Under the pieces are notes generated by a model, which was not told where the DNA came from, did not search any database, and saw only the letters and a program-made list of their open reading frames with translations. Both the position numbers and the translations under genes were made by a program. Shown piece by piece: positions 57,379 through 64,000 of a stretch of 64,000 bases of DNA. Source of the stretch: Haloplasma contractile (GTDB taxonomy: Bacteria > Bacillota_I > Bacilli_A > Haloplasmatales > Haloplasmataceae); contig JAENYC010000017.1 in the NCBI GenBank assembly GCA_016841945.1, positions 1-64,000 on the forward strand. Reading direction: 5' to 3'. Numbering within the stretch: the stretch's first letter is position 1; every line of letters starts with the position of its first letter.

Positions 57379-57416
57379 AAAAATAAAGTGATTTTAAATA
57401 TCACTTTATTTTTTAA
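57379..57416. terminator. Bidirectional terminator between lipoprotein and recombinase genes
   Basis: AAAATAAAGTGAT, loop, ATCACTTTATTTT: a palindrome with T runs both ways, touching the recombinase stop codon. Confidence 0.85.
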
Positions 57417-58843
57417 TTATTATTAAATTTAATATCTAATTGATATTTACCATTTTTATTTAGAACAATCAATTCTTTAATAAACTTTCTAACAAATTCT
57501 TTCTTTTTTACATTTGGTAATATATCCCAAACGGGTTTGATATTTAATATTATGTCATTAATTTGCTTAATTTCTTCTATACTTAACTTATCATTATTTA
57601 ATTTATTTTCTAATGTAGCTATTTTTTTGTCATTATCTTTTATACTTTCCTCAATATCTTTGATAATTTCTTTATAATCATCTGTCGATAAGACCTCATT
57701 TAATAAAAGTTTTTGTGCTTTTTTCTTTTTAGAGTTTAATATATTATTTTCGTTCTTATACATATTTATTTTTTCTAAAATATCATGGTTTTCATTTGGC
57801 ATTTCAACATCAACCTTACTTAAATCTATGTCTTTTAAAATGTTGATGAATTCTCTTTCAAGTTTATTTTGTGAAACACCTGATGCATCACACATTCCTT
57901 CGTGAACTCCATAACATCTATGTTTAATATAATATTTTCCTGAACTCATGGATTTATTGGTTGATAGTCTTCTACCACAAAGACCACATACAAGCACTTC
58001 TCCAAATATTACATCTTCACTTGTATATTTTTTAGTAGCAAAGCCTTTTCTAGACTCAACTTCTTTTTGTACTTCTATAAATTTTTTTTCGTCTACTATG
58101 CTTTCATGCTTTCCATTTGTTTCAAAAAATTTGTTTTTATTATGTAATCCATATCTTATTTTTCCAATATAAGTAGAGTTATTAATAATAGATTTTATAG
58201 TCCCAGCTCTCCACTGCCCCCCTCGTTTAGTTGGTATGCTCCTTTTATTTAAATCTCTAGCAATTCTATGATAGCTCCAGCCTTTTAAATAATTATCAAA
58301 TATTTCATTTACAATTATTCTTTCACTATCATTAATATATAAACTTCCTTCTTTATAATCATAACCATAAACACCTTGAGTGTTTAAATAATTTCCCTCT
58401 CTTGCTTTTTGTTCATAACCAAAAGCTACACGTTCTGCTATTGTTTCTCTTTCCATTTCAGCAATTACTCCCAAAAATTTTAAGAACATTCTACCAGTTG
58501 CAGATGTTGTATCTATTTGTTCGGAGAATGAATTAAACTCACATCCTTCATCTTTTAAGAAATCTACTATATCAATTAAATCCTTAGTTGATCTAGTTAA
58601 TCTATCTAATTTATAAACTAAAATATTATTAATTGTTTTATTTTTTATATCATCGATCAATGTCAGTAATTGTGGCCTATCTTTTATGTTTTTACCAGAT
58701 ATACCCTCTTCTATATAAATACCATTAATGGTCCAATCCTTAATATCACAAAACTGTATTAATTTTTCTTTTTGTGCAGGTATTGAAAAACCTTCTTTAG
58801 CTTGGTCTTCAGAACTTACTCTAATATATATCCCCGTCTTCAT
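57413..58843 (-). CDS. Large serine recombinase (site-specific integrase/excisionase)
   Basis: Serine recombinase of 476 residues. The catalytic N-terminal resolvase domain has YIRVSSEDQAKEGFS (nucleophile Ser10 in RVSS), LVYKLDRLTR and the long E helix. The recombinase domain (about 165-270; GGQWRAGTIKSIINNSTYIG) and a zinc ribbon (CGLCGRRLST...HRCYGVHEGMC, about residues 287-325) follow, then a coiled-coil. This is the architecture of phage integrases such as A118 Int and of SpoIVCA, which excises skin. AGGAAGGTG precedes the ATG. Its gene ends 720 bases from the dacF cut, as expected near an attachment site. Confidence 0.93.
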   Translation of the reverse strand: MKTGIYIRVSSEDQAKEGFSIPAQKEKLIQFCDIKDWTINGIYIEEGISGKNIKDRPQLLTLIDDIKNKTINNILVYKLDRLTRSTKDLIDIVDFLKDEGCEFNSFSEQIDTTSATGRMFLKFLGVIAEMERETIAERVAFGYEQKAREGNYLNTQGVYGYDYKEGSLYINDSERIIVNEIFDNYLKGWSYHRIARDLNKRSIPTKRGGQWRAGTIKSIINNSTYIGKIRYGLHNKNKFFETNGKHESIVDEKKFIEVQKEVESRKGFATKKYTSEDVIFGEVLVCGLCGRRLSTNKSMSSGKYYIKHRCYGVHEGMCDASGVSQNKLEREFINILKDIDLSKVDVEMPNENHDILEKINMYKNENNILNSKKKKAQKLLLNEVLSTDDYKEIIKDIEESIKDNDKKIATLENKLNNDKLSIEEIKQINDIILNIKPVWDILPNVKKKEFVRKFIKELIVLNKNGKYQLDIKFNNN

Positions 58844-58885
58844 ATTTTCACCTTCCTCTTCATAATATTATATGGGTGGGTAAAT

Positions 58886-59011
58886 ATGGATATTAATAAT
58901 TTAAATAATGACTTTCTAAAGCAAATTAAGAATTGGTTATTCCAGGTATTAAAGGAATCAATTCAAAGTAGTAAAAAAAATAAGTATTTTCCTAAAATAG
59001 CAGATAAATAA
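58886..59011 (+). CDS. Small basic protein (41 aa), unknown
   Basis: Short ORF with a GGGTGGG site five bases before its ATG and a terminator that overlaps its stop codon, both arguing that it is real. The peptide is helical and basic (NDFLKQIKNWLFQVLKESIQ, then a Lys-rich tail). It lies between recombinase and repressor genes, where a recombination directionality factor would be expected, but I see no clear DNA-binding motif, so no function is claimed. Confidence 0.45.
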   Translation: MDINNLNNDFLKQIKNWLFQVLKESIQSSKKNKYFPKIADK

Positions 59012-59031
59012 ATATCTGCTGTTTTATTTAT
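58997..59031 (+). terminator. Intrinsic terminator of the 41-aa gene
   Basis: AGCAGATA, AATAAA loop, TATCTGCT, then GTTTTATTTATT on the plus strand. On the minus strand the following T run is weaker, so leftward reading toward the recombinase may pass. Confidence 0.8.
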
Positions 59032-59144
59032 TGATGATAATATTACACTTTATTGTTCCATTTCATGAAGTCTACCTCCATTCTTCTTTACGCCAAAATA
59101 TATTTATTAAAGTATAAATCGCAATAATATTAACTACTAATTGT

Positions 59145-59231
59145 ATTATATTATACACATAGTATTAAATCAATATTTTTTGATACTTTTTGTATTATTT
59201 TATTTACTTTTTATACGAAAGGTATTAATAT
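59145..59231. promoter_or_regulatory. Divergent promoters with three evenly spaced repressor operators
   Basis: Three copies of ATAC-N5-GTAT lie at 59153-59165, 59183-59195 and 59213-59225, exactly 30 bases apart. The first sits in the spacer of a leftward promoter (TTGATT at 59168-59173, 17 bases, TATAAT at 59145-59150). The third sits in the spacer of a rightward promoter (TTTACT at 59203-59208, 17 bases, TAATAT at 59226-59231) that leads to the XRE repressor gene. The second lies between them. This is the layout of a phage-type repressor switch. Confidence 0.75.
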
Positions 59232-59256
59232 AAGAATTGTTTAAGAGGTGAATTTT

Positions 59257-59565
59257 ATGATAGGAAAAAGATTAAGAGAGTTAAGAGAACAAAATAAAAA
59301 AAGCAGAGAAGAGATTGCTCAAGAATTAAACATCTCTTTAGCTGCTTATGCTCACTATGAAAATAATTTTAGACAACCGCCTATTGAAAATTTAATTAAG
59401 TTAGCGGATTATTATAATGTCTCTTTAGATTTTTTAGTTGGAAGATCAGTAAAAAAGGTCAATGATGTTTTAGATATTATAGATATTAACGGGATTAAAT
59501 TAAAAACAGGTGATATAAAAAAAATAAAAGAGATCATTGATATAATCTCAAAAAAAAGTCAATAA
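59257..59565 (+). CDS. XRE-family transcriptional repressor
   Basis: Phage-type repressor of 102 residues with a Cro/cI helix-turn-helix in residues 1-62 (IGKRLRELREQNKKSREEIA, then SLAAYAHYENNFRQPPIENL and YYNVSLDFLVGRS) and a short helical C terminus for dimerisation. The longest frame starts with the GTG that is part of the ribosome site GAGGTG, so the ATG six bases further was chosen. It should bind the three ATAC-N5-GTAT sites directly upstream and control both itself and leftward transcription toward the recombinase. Confidence 0.85.
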   Translation: MIGKRLRELREQNKKSREEIAQELNISLAAYAHYENNFRQPPIENLIKLADYYNVSLDFLVGRSVKKVNDVLDIIDINGIKLKTGDIKKIKEIIDIISKKSQ

Positions 59566-59566
59566 T

Positions 59567-59597
59567 AAAAATCGATTATAGTAATCGATTTTTTTAT
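59567..59597 (+). terminator. Intrinsic terminator after the XRE gene
   Basis: AAAATCGATTA, TAG, TAATCGATTTTTTT, directly behind the stop codon. Confidence 0.88.
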
Positions 59598-59639
59598 TTA
59601 TATAATTTATGAACTTCCCAATAGTATTTTAGTTATTTA

Positions 59640-59756
59640 GGTTGTTCCAGTAAACCGTGGCTATCTGGTTTACTTCTAGACTGAAAGATTGGTAAGATTG
59701 TCTAGAAGACCGGTCTCCTATCCCTAACACATAGGGACTCTTTGGGTCCATGCTTT
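59640..59756. ncRNA. Candidate structured RNA of unknown class
   Basis: An island markedly richer in G+C than its surroundings, without a convincing ORF, that can fold into a series of stems: AGTAAACC/GGTTTACT (59649-59656 with 59667-59674), CTAGAC-type 7-bp stem (59675-59681 with 59700-59706), self-paired GACCGGTC (59708-59715) and TCCCTA/TAGGGA (59721-59726 with 59732-59737). A GGAC/GTCC pairing (59735-59738 with 59746-59749) competes with the last. On the minus strand an extended -10 (TGGTATAAA, 59755-59763) would start an RNA near GGACCC. Neither strand has a clear T run, so orientation is open. It matches no riboswitch class I know. Confidence 0.5.
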
Positions 59757-59886
59757 TATACCACATCACATTTACTATATCATTTAATTTTAAAAAAATA
59801 AAATAAGTAAGTAAGTGAATATTAAAACATTGAAATAATGTATATATAATAGTATAATGGAGTTATATTAATTTAGGAGGGAAATG

Positions 59887-60279
59887 ATGAAAAAGTGTTA
59901 TAAATGTGGTGTTCAGGATAGTCAATATTTATCTGAAGAAAAGTTTATTGAGATTGACGGTAATGATTATTGTCCATATTGTGCAAATAAAATCAGTAAT
60001 AATAATCAATTGGATGAAGAGAAAAAAAATATTAAAAATATAGAGGTTATAGATTCTATGAATTGTAGTTCTCAAAATAATAAGAATCAAATAGCTGAAA
60101 TTATAAGAATAATAGGATTCGTTATAATTGGGATAGGACTACTTGTATTTTTGATATTAATTTCATCTAGTTTTTTAATAGGACTTACATATTTTATTGG
60201 TTCTTTTATATCTGGAATTATATTGATTGGATTTGGTGAAATTATTTCTTTATTACATAAGATTTTCTATAAATTATAA
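59887..60279 (+). CDS. Zinc-ribbon membrane protein, unknown
   Basis: A 130-residue protein: an N-terminal zinc ribbon with two CxxC pairs (CYKCG at about residue 3 and CPYCANK at about 32), a hydrophilic linker rich in Asn and Lys, and two hydrophobic segments (IIGFVIIGIGLLVFLILISS and a second ending near residue 120). It should sit in the membrane with the ribbon in the cytoplasm. The family is common in small Firmicute proteins, but the role is unknown. Of two adjacent ATGs the second is six bases from AGGAGG and was chosen. Confidence 0.6.
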   Translation: MKKCYKCGVQDSQYLSEEKFIEIDGNDYCPYCANKISNNNQLDEEKKNIKNIEVIDSMNCSSQNNKNQIAEIIRIIGFVIIGIGLLVFLILISSSFLIGLTYFIGSFISGIILIGFGEIISLLHKIFYKL

Positions 60280-60557
60280 CAATTTTTATCATACAACTTT
60301 TGAAAAAATCTTCTCGCTAGAATAGGTAGTAGACCAAATTTTTTTGACTAGTTCAAGCAAAGCACTATGTTTCTAATAATTATTTTATCAGTAATATGCT
60401 AAATCGTTGCGAGTTTTAACTATAATAGAAATAAATAATCTATGAACCATCGTAATCTAACCTGAAATAATTTTCGTTTTCATCTCGAAGTGCAGATGAT
60501 TATATAAATTAACATCTATAGTTAAACTAATATATAAGCATTCAAATAAAACTATAA
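60280..60557. other. Intergenic stretch before the insertion sequence
   Basis: I see no gene, promoter or structured element here beyond the 5' arm of the interrupted terminator (from 60537). Only very short ORFs without ribosome sites occur in either strand. Confidence 0.5.
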
Positions 60558-60566
60558 CAATTTGAA
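60558..60566. repeat. Target-site duplication, left copy
   Basis: CAATTTGAA, repeated at 62313-62321. In the uninterrupted target it belonged to the 3' arm of a terminator hairpin. Confidence 0.85.
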
Positions 60567-62312
60567 GAGGTCACTGAAAAAGTACATTGATTTTCCATTA
60601 TAATTCTAAAATAAAAGAATCGTATTCAAATACATGATTTGAATCGATTCTTTTTTATCTTTATAATAATTTTAAAGGTTTTAAGGGTATTATTCTCCTA
60701 TTAATGTCAATATTCTTTTTATATTTACTGTAAATATTGATACTGCTGCTTGTATTCGCATACCAAAAAGACCACTGTATGTACAATCTTTATAACCGTG
60801 ATTATTTTTAAGTTCTGCATTCTTAGCTTCGATCATATAACGTTCCTTAGCTAATTCTTTATATTCATCTTTTTCCATGTTAATTATATGTTCTTGGTGT
60901 ATAGTATCTTTTTTTATAGTTCTACAATACGATTTAGATTTTTGTTTTGGTTTTATCTTGCATTTATCCAAATTACAACATGTTTTACATTTATCAATGT
61001 CAAAGAAATGGATCTCTCTTAATGGTGCTCCATTGTTTTTATTTGCCTTTTTACCATTTAAGACTAATTTATAAGCCAAATGACCTTCTGGACACACCAT
61101 TCTTTCAGCATCTTTATTATAGAAAAATCCTTCACATGATTTAGAATTACCTTCTGTTACTGTACTACTTAATTGTGATACTAGCTTCAATTTCTTTTCC
61201 TTAGAGTATAAAATGTTATCTCTTTCTGAATACGACTTATCGCCTATAAAAGCTTCTATTTTTATTCCATTCTCTTCTGTTTTTTCTACTAACTTCTGTA
61301 ATTCCTTTCCATCATGCTTTTCTCCAGTGGTTACAGTAGCTGCAGTTATGATTCTCTCTGGTGTCATCGCAATATGTGTTTTATATCCAAAGAAATTCGT
61401 GTCAGCAGTTTTGTGACCAATTTTCGCATCTTTTTCCTTTATAGAGTTTAGGTGTTCTACATCATCTTCAACAATCTCTTTTAGAAAATTAACTTTAGTC
61501 TTAACTGAGTCATATATCATTAATGAATCATCATCAGAAATTAAGTTAATTAATTCATTACAATATTTAATTTGATCTTCTAATAGACCTGTATTCTCTC
61601 TTTTTTTGGGCATTTTATTTTTATATGATGCGTTCACTTTATACACTGACTGACGTAGTTTCTTAGATTCTTCAATTAATATCTCTCTTGGTGATTTATT
61701 ATGATATCTACTGTTAGTATGAGTAGAATCAGCTATGATTCTATTGGTTAAATTAATACCGTTTTGAATAGCTATTTCAACCGTCTTAGAAATTAAGAAA
61801 TCTAATATACCTTCATCTGTTAATCTTTTCTTTCTAAAAACAGTTAGACTAGATGAATCAATAATTTGATCTTCAGGAGCTAGGTCTAAAAAATACTTAA
61901 AGGCCATATCAGACATGGCTCTTTCTACTAAATCAGCATCAGATAATTCATATAAACACTTCAAAATTAAATATTTAAACATCTTTTGAGGTTTATATCC
62001 TGGTCTTCCGTTTGTATGACAATATTTATCACTTAGAATGTCGTCTACAAATGAAAAATCAACTACCTCTTTTATCTTTCTAAGAATATGATTTTTAGGT
62101 ACCACTAAATCATAAATTTCTATATACGGACTGAGTATCAATTTATCGCCTTGAATCATAAATAATCACCTTATACCTTTAATATTATAATATAATTATA
62201 TCACATTTTGATGTTTATTACATCAAATTTCGTGTTGATAGACAATAAAAAAGATACTAATATTTCGATTAATATTAGTATCAATTTATTAAGGGACTTT
62301 TTCAGTGACCTC
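60567..62312 (-). mobile_element. IS1182-family insertion sequence
   Basis: A complete element of 1746 bp. Perfect 17-bp terminal inverted repeats, GAGGTCACTGAAAAAGT at 60567-60583 and its complement at 62296-62312, enclose one transposase gene. The 9-bp sequence CAATTTGAA flanks both ends (60558-60566 and 62313-62321) as a target duplication. Inside the right end a hairpin (GATACTAATAT...ATATTAGTATC, about 62254-62281) may block transcription entering from outside, and a second one (about 60612-60657) may end the transposase message. The intact repeats, duplication and transposase point to recent arrival. Confidence 0.93.
60690..62159 (-). CDS. IS1182-family transposase
   Basis: DDE transposase of 489 residues. 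The N-terminal DUF772 domain (YCHTNGRPGYKPQKMFKYLI, ELSDADLVERAMSDMAFKYF) is followed by the catalytic core: IADSTHTNSRYHN with the first Asp, KTADTNFFGYKTHIA and FIGDKSYSERDNI with the second, and the Glu in ERYMIEAKNAELKNNHGYKD. A Cys-rich insertion (CKTCCNLDKCK) lies before the last. Full length, no stops: likely active. Confidence 0.93.
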   Translation of the reverse strand: MIQGDKLILSPYIEIYDLVVPKNHILRKIKEVVDFSFVDDILSDKYCHTNGRPGYKPQKMFKYLILKCLYELSDADLVERAMSDMAFKYFLDLAPEDQIIDSSSLTVFRKKRLTDEGILDFLISKTVEIAIQNGINLTNRIIADSTHTNSRYHNKSPREILIEESKKLRQSVYKVNASYKNKMPKKRENTGLLEDQIKYCNELINLISDDDSLMIYDSVKTKVNFLKEIVEDDVEHLNSIKEKDAKIGHKTADTNFFGYKTHIAMTPERIITAATVTTGEKHDGKELQKLVEKTEENGIKIEAFIGDKSYSERDNILYSKEKKLKLVSQLSSTVTEGNSKSCEGFFYNKDAERMVCPEGHLAYKLVLNGKKANKNNGAPLREIHFFDIDKCKTCCNLDKCKIKPKQKSKSYCRTIKKDTIHQEHIINMEKDEYKELAKERYMIEAKNAELKNNHGYKDCTYSGLFGMRIQAAVSIFTVNIKRILTLIGE

Positions 62313-62475
62313 CAATTTGAATGCTTTTTTTATTTTATCAATTACATCACCTGGCAATTATTAATTACCATAAATATGTGTATTCTCTCAATCCCATTTT
62401 CAGTTGTATGTGACTGATTTTAAATTTTTTATAAATAAACTTCATATTTATTAATGTTCTATAATTAAACACTTT
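62313..62475. other. Gap holding the 3' arm of the interrupted terminator
   Basis: CAATTTGAATGCTTTTTTTATTTT at 62313-62336 is the second arm and T run of a terminator whose first arm (AAGCATTCAAAT) lies at 60537-60548 on the other side of the IS. Without the IS the two would give an 11-bp stem, a 12-base loop and seven T. No gene is seen in the rest. Confidence 0.7.
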
Positions 62476-64000
62476 TTATGAAATCTTATTTTCAGCTGCT
62501 ATTTGTTTATTTCTTTGTAATAATTTTACTTTATTAATGTTCGTATAGTTTAATTTGTTTAATAATTGCTTTAATTCCCTTTCATCAACAGAAACTATAT
62601 TTATATGATGATTAATAATTGAAATAATGAAATTTCGTACCATTTTATTATTTTCATGTTTTTTTAATAATTTGTATATATAGTCAGCGTCAAATTCATT
62701 ATAATATTCTAATTTTATAGCAAAATTAATTAATTCTAAGGAATTGCTTTTTTTATCATTCAGAATATTCTCAAAATCACCTTTCATTTTTGAGTTACCT
62801 ATAACTTTAGCTATGTGTAAAATAAGTGACTGTAGAATTTCATATGAAACTTGTTTGATTAGTTGTAAAAATTCGACTAACTCTTCAATATTCTCATTAG
62901 CTTCTTCCTCAATTTCAAACTCAATCACTTCTTCTATTAGATCTAAATAATGTTTTGCTAACCTTAAACCCAAGTTTAATGAGGCTTTTGTCACATTCAA
63001 TCTAGGTTTTAATCTTATAGAATTTCCATATGATTTTAATAATTGACCTGATACATCTAATAATTTAATACTTCTAATTATTTCTCTAACTTCTTTATTC
63101 TCAAAATTTGGCTCATAATTTTCATTATCCTGTAATCTTTCTTTAGCATCTCTATCTTTGAAGAACTCTTCCCTTTTGTGTTGTACTGTTCCCTGAAATT
63201 TTTCAAGTTTTCGTTCCTTAATTAATTCATCTTCATTAAATATTTTTATGTCCTCTGAGCATTCTAACTCTTTAGTATTTAAATAAACCTTTTCTAGTTC
63301 AGAAATTAATCTGTCTGTGATTAATTTTTCATCAGATAAACTAATGAAAAACAATACGATATTAGCGTTATCTTCTAGATGAATATTATTAATTAGAATA
63401 TCAAGAATTTCCATATTTCTATATATATTACTTGCAAAATATGAAGCGGTAAAGTAATAATATATAAATTTATATGTAAATTTATAAAAAATACCTTCTT
63501 TTGTAAACATATTGTTCTCATTTAAATAAATTAGCATCTTTTTAGAATCATTCTCTAGTTTTGACCGAGTATAACCATATTCTTCTATTAACATTTCATG
63601 AAATTCAGTATATACTTCTTCAGATAATCTTTTTAATCCATTTTTATATAAAAAATATGCAAGTTCAGATAAATAAGTTTGAATAAAATCTGCATCTATT
63701 TTACATTCATTGGTAATTTTAAGCAAAGCTGTATTAACAAGGTATTTATAGAAATGTGCTTTTGCACCATAAATAAGTTCATTACTTTCTTGTTCGTCAC
63801 ATGCTTTTAAAAAAATTAATATGAACCTTGGAGATGCTGGTACAAGTTTATTATTAAGTAATTGATTTAATTTCTCTAAAATATAATAATTTTTTCTAAA
63901 AATCTCAGCTTCATTATCCTGGTTCTTACAAGAAGTCCATTTCTCGATTAATTTATACTTTTGTTGATTGTTAAACGGAAGAATTGATAAATTTACAAAC
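62476..64000 (-). CDS. C-terminal part of a probable STAND/NACHT-type NTPase (partial)
   Basis: The frame is open from the right edge of the window to 62476 (about 507 residues seen); the TTG at 63726 is an internal codon, not a start. The visible part begins ILPFNNQQKYKLIEKWTS, then LVPASPRFILIFLKA, and has EGIFYKFTYKFIYYYFTASY near its middle. This F-x-H/Y-x-x-F-x-E/Y-x-F-x-A pattern following a winged-helix region is typical of NACHT and related STAND NTPases, which in bacteria are often anti-phage sensors. The remainder is helical (HEAT/TPR-like) and lacks known repeats. The NTPase core would lie beyond 64000. Confidence 0.55.
   Translation of the reverse strand, partial: FVNLSILPFNNQQKYKLIEKWTSCKNQDNEAEIFRKNYYILEKLNQLLNNKLVPASPRFILIFLKACDEQESNELIYGAKAHFYKYLVNTALLKITNECKIDADFIQTYLSELAYFLYKNGLKRLSEEVYTEFHEMLIEEYGYTRSKLENDSKKMLIYLNENNMFTKEGIFYKFTYKFIYYYFTASYFASNIYRNMEILDILINNIHLEDNANIVLFFISLSDEKLITDRLISELEKVYLNTKELECSEDIKIFNEDELIKERKLEKFQGTVQHKREEFFKDRDAKERLQDNENYEPNFENKEVREIIRSIKLLDVSGQLLKSYGNSIRLKPRLNVTKASLNLGLRLAKHYLDLIEEVIEFEIEEEANENIEELVEFLQLIKQVSYEILQSLILHIAKVIGNSKMKGDFENILNDKKSNSLELINFAIKLEYYNEFDADYIYKLLKKHENNKMVRNFIISIINHHINIVSVDERELKQLLNKLNYTNINKVKLLQRNKQIAAENKIS

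Noticed and set aside
59043-59066. Minus-strand 7-codon ORF (MKWNNKV) behind a strong GGAGGTAG site
   Set aside because: It lies in the leader of the predicted leftward transcript and could be a leader peptide, but it is too short to support as a gene; it may also be the start of a decayed one.
60280-60536. Possible small genes between the zinc-ribbon gene and the IS
   Set aside because: Only frames of up to about 20 codons without ribosome sites were found.
1-64000. Alternative genetic code (TGA as Trp), as in mollicutes
   Set aside because: Trp is encoded by TGG, and TGA ends several genes (for example asd) exactly where the family ends.
1-64000. CRISPR array, rRNA or tRNA genes
   Set aside because: No regularly spaced direct repeats, no cloverleaf and no rRNA signatures were seen in any intergenic gap; the three 30-bp-spaced motifs at 59153-59225 are operators, not CRISPR repeats.

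Overview
The window comes from a low-GC, spore-forming member of the Bacillota using the standard genetic code (TGA acts as a stop throughout). It carries spoIVA, spoVIF, spmA/spmB/dacB, the spoVA genes and the spoIIA (sigma F) operon. Long runs of genes keep the order I know from Bacillus subtilis: dapB-cca-dnaD-nth, folC-(spoIIB position)-radC, cmk-S1 protein-der-gpsA-spoIVA-hup, aroC-aroB-aroA, scpA-scpB, dacB-spmA-spmB and spoIIAA-AB-sigF-spoVAC-D-E-F. The organism could be a Turicibacter/Haloplasma/Erysipelotrichia-like Bacilli relative, but the genus cannot be fixed from sequence alone.

Layout. 0-6.7 kb: an ion transporter, then a sulfur module (YeeE/YedE-type transporter plus CoA-disulfide reductase with a rhodanese tail) divergent from a LysR regulator. 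6.7-16.4 kb: a nitronate monooxygenase-like enzyme, a P1 self-cleaving peptidase, radC, two decaying membrane-protein paralogues, a SPOR-like protein at the spoIIB position, folC, nth, dnaD, cca, a divergent dapB and a 45-residue membrane peptide. 16.4-21.9 kb: aroA-B-C and a WG-repeat protein. 22-31 kb: hup, spoIVA, a decayed SWIM zinc-finger gene, spoVIF, gpsA, der, a five-domain S1 protein and cmk. 31-42 kb: membrane pyrophosphatase, rluB, a methionine ABC transporter under a SAM-I riboswitch, a split AAA ATPase, spmB/spmA/dacB and scpB/scpA. 42-47 kb: spoVA genes and the spoIIA operon. 47-55.4 kb: an eight-gene lysine/diaminopimelate operon under a lysine riboswitch. 55.6 kb: a cold-shock gene.

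From about 56.69 kb to the right edge the window looks like an integrated element. It begins exactly where the sporulation gene dacF is cut in half: only the 3' half, from just before the KTG box, remains. Next come a lipoprotein, a large serine recombinase, a small ORF, an XRE repressor with a three-operator divergent switch, a GC-richer structured RNA candidate, a zinc-ribbon membrane protein, an IS1182-like insertion that landed inside a terminator, and the C-terminal part of a probable STAND/NACHT-type NTPase that runs off the window. A serine-recombinase element splitting a sporulation gene recalls the sigK/skin arrangement. Whether the other half of dacF lies beyond 64 kb cannot be seen here, and this is the main thing to check.

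Most genes read leftward (minus strand) in operons bounded by clear intrinsic terminators. Several start codons were moved from the longest ORF to one with a proper ribosome binding site; each entry says so.
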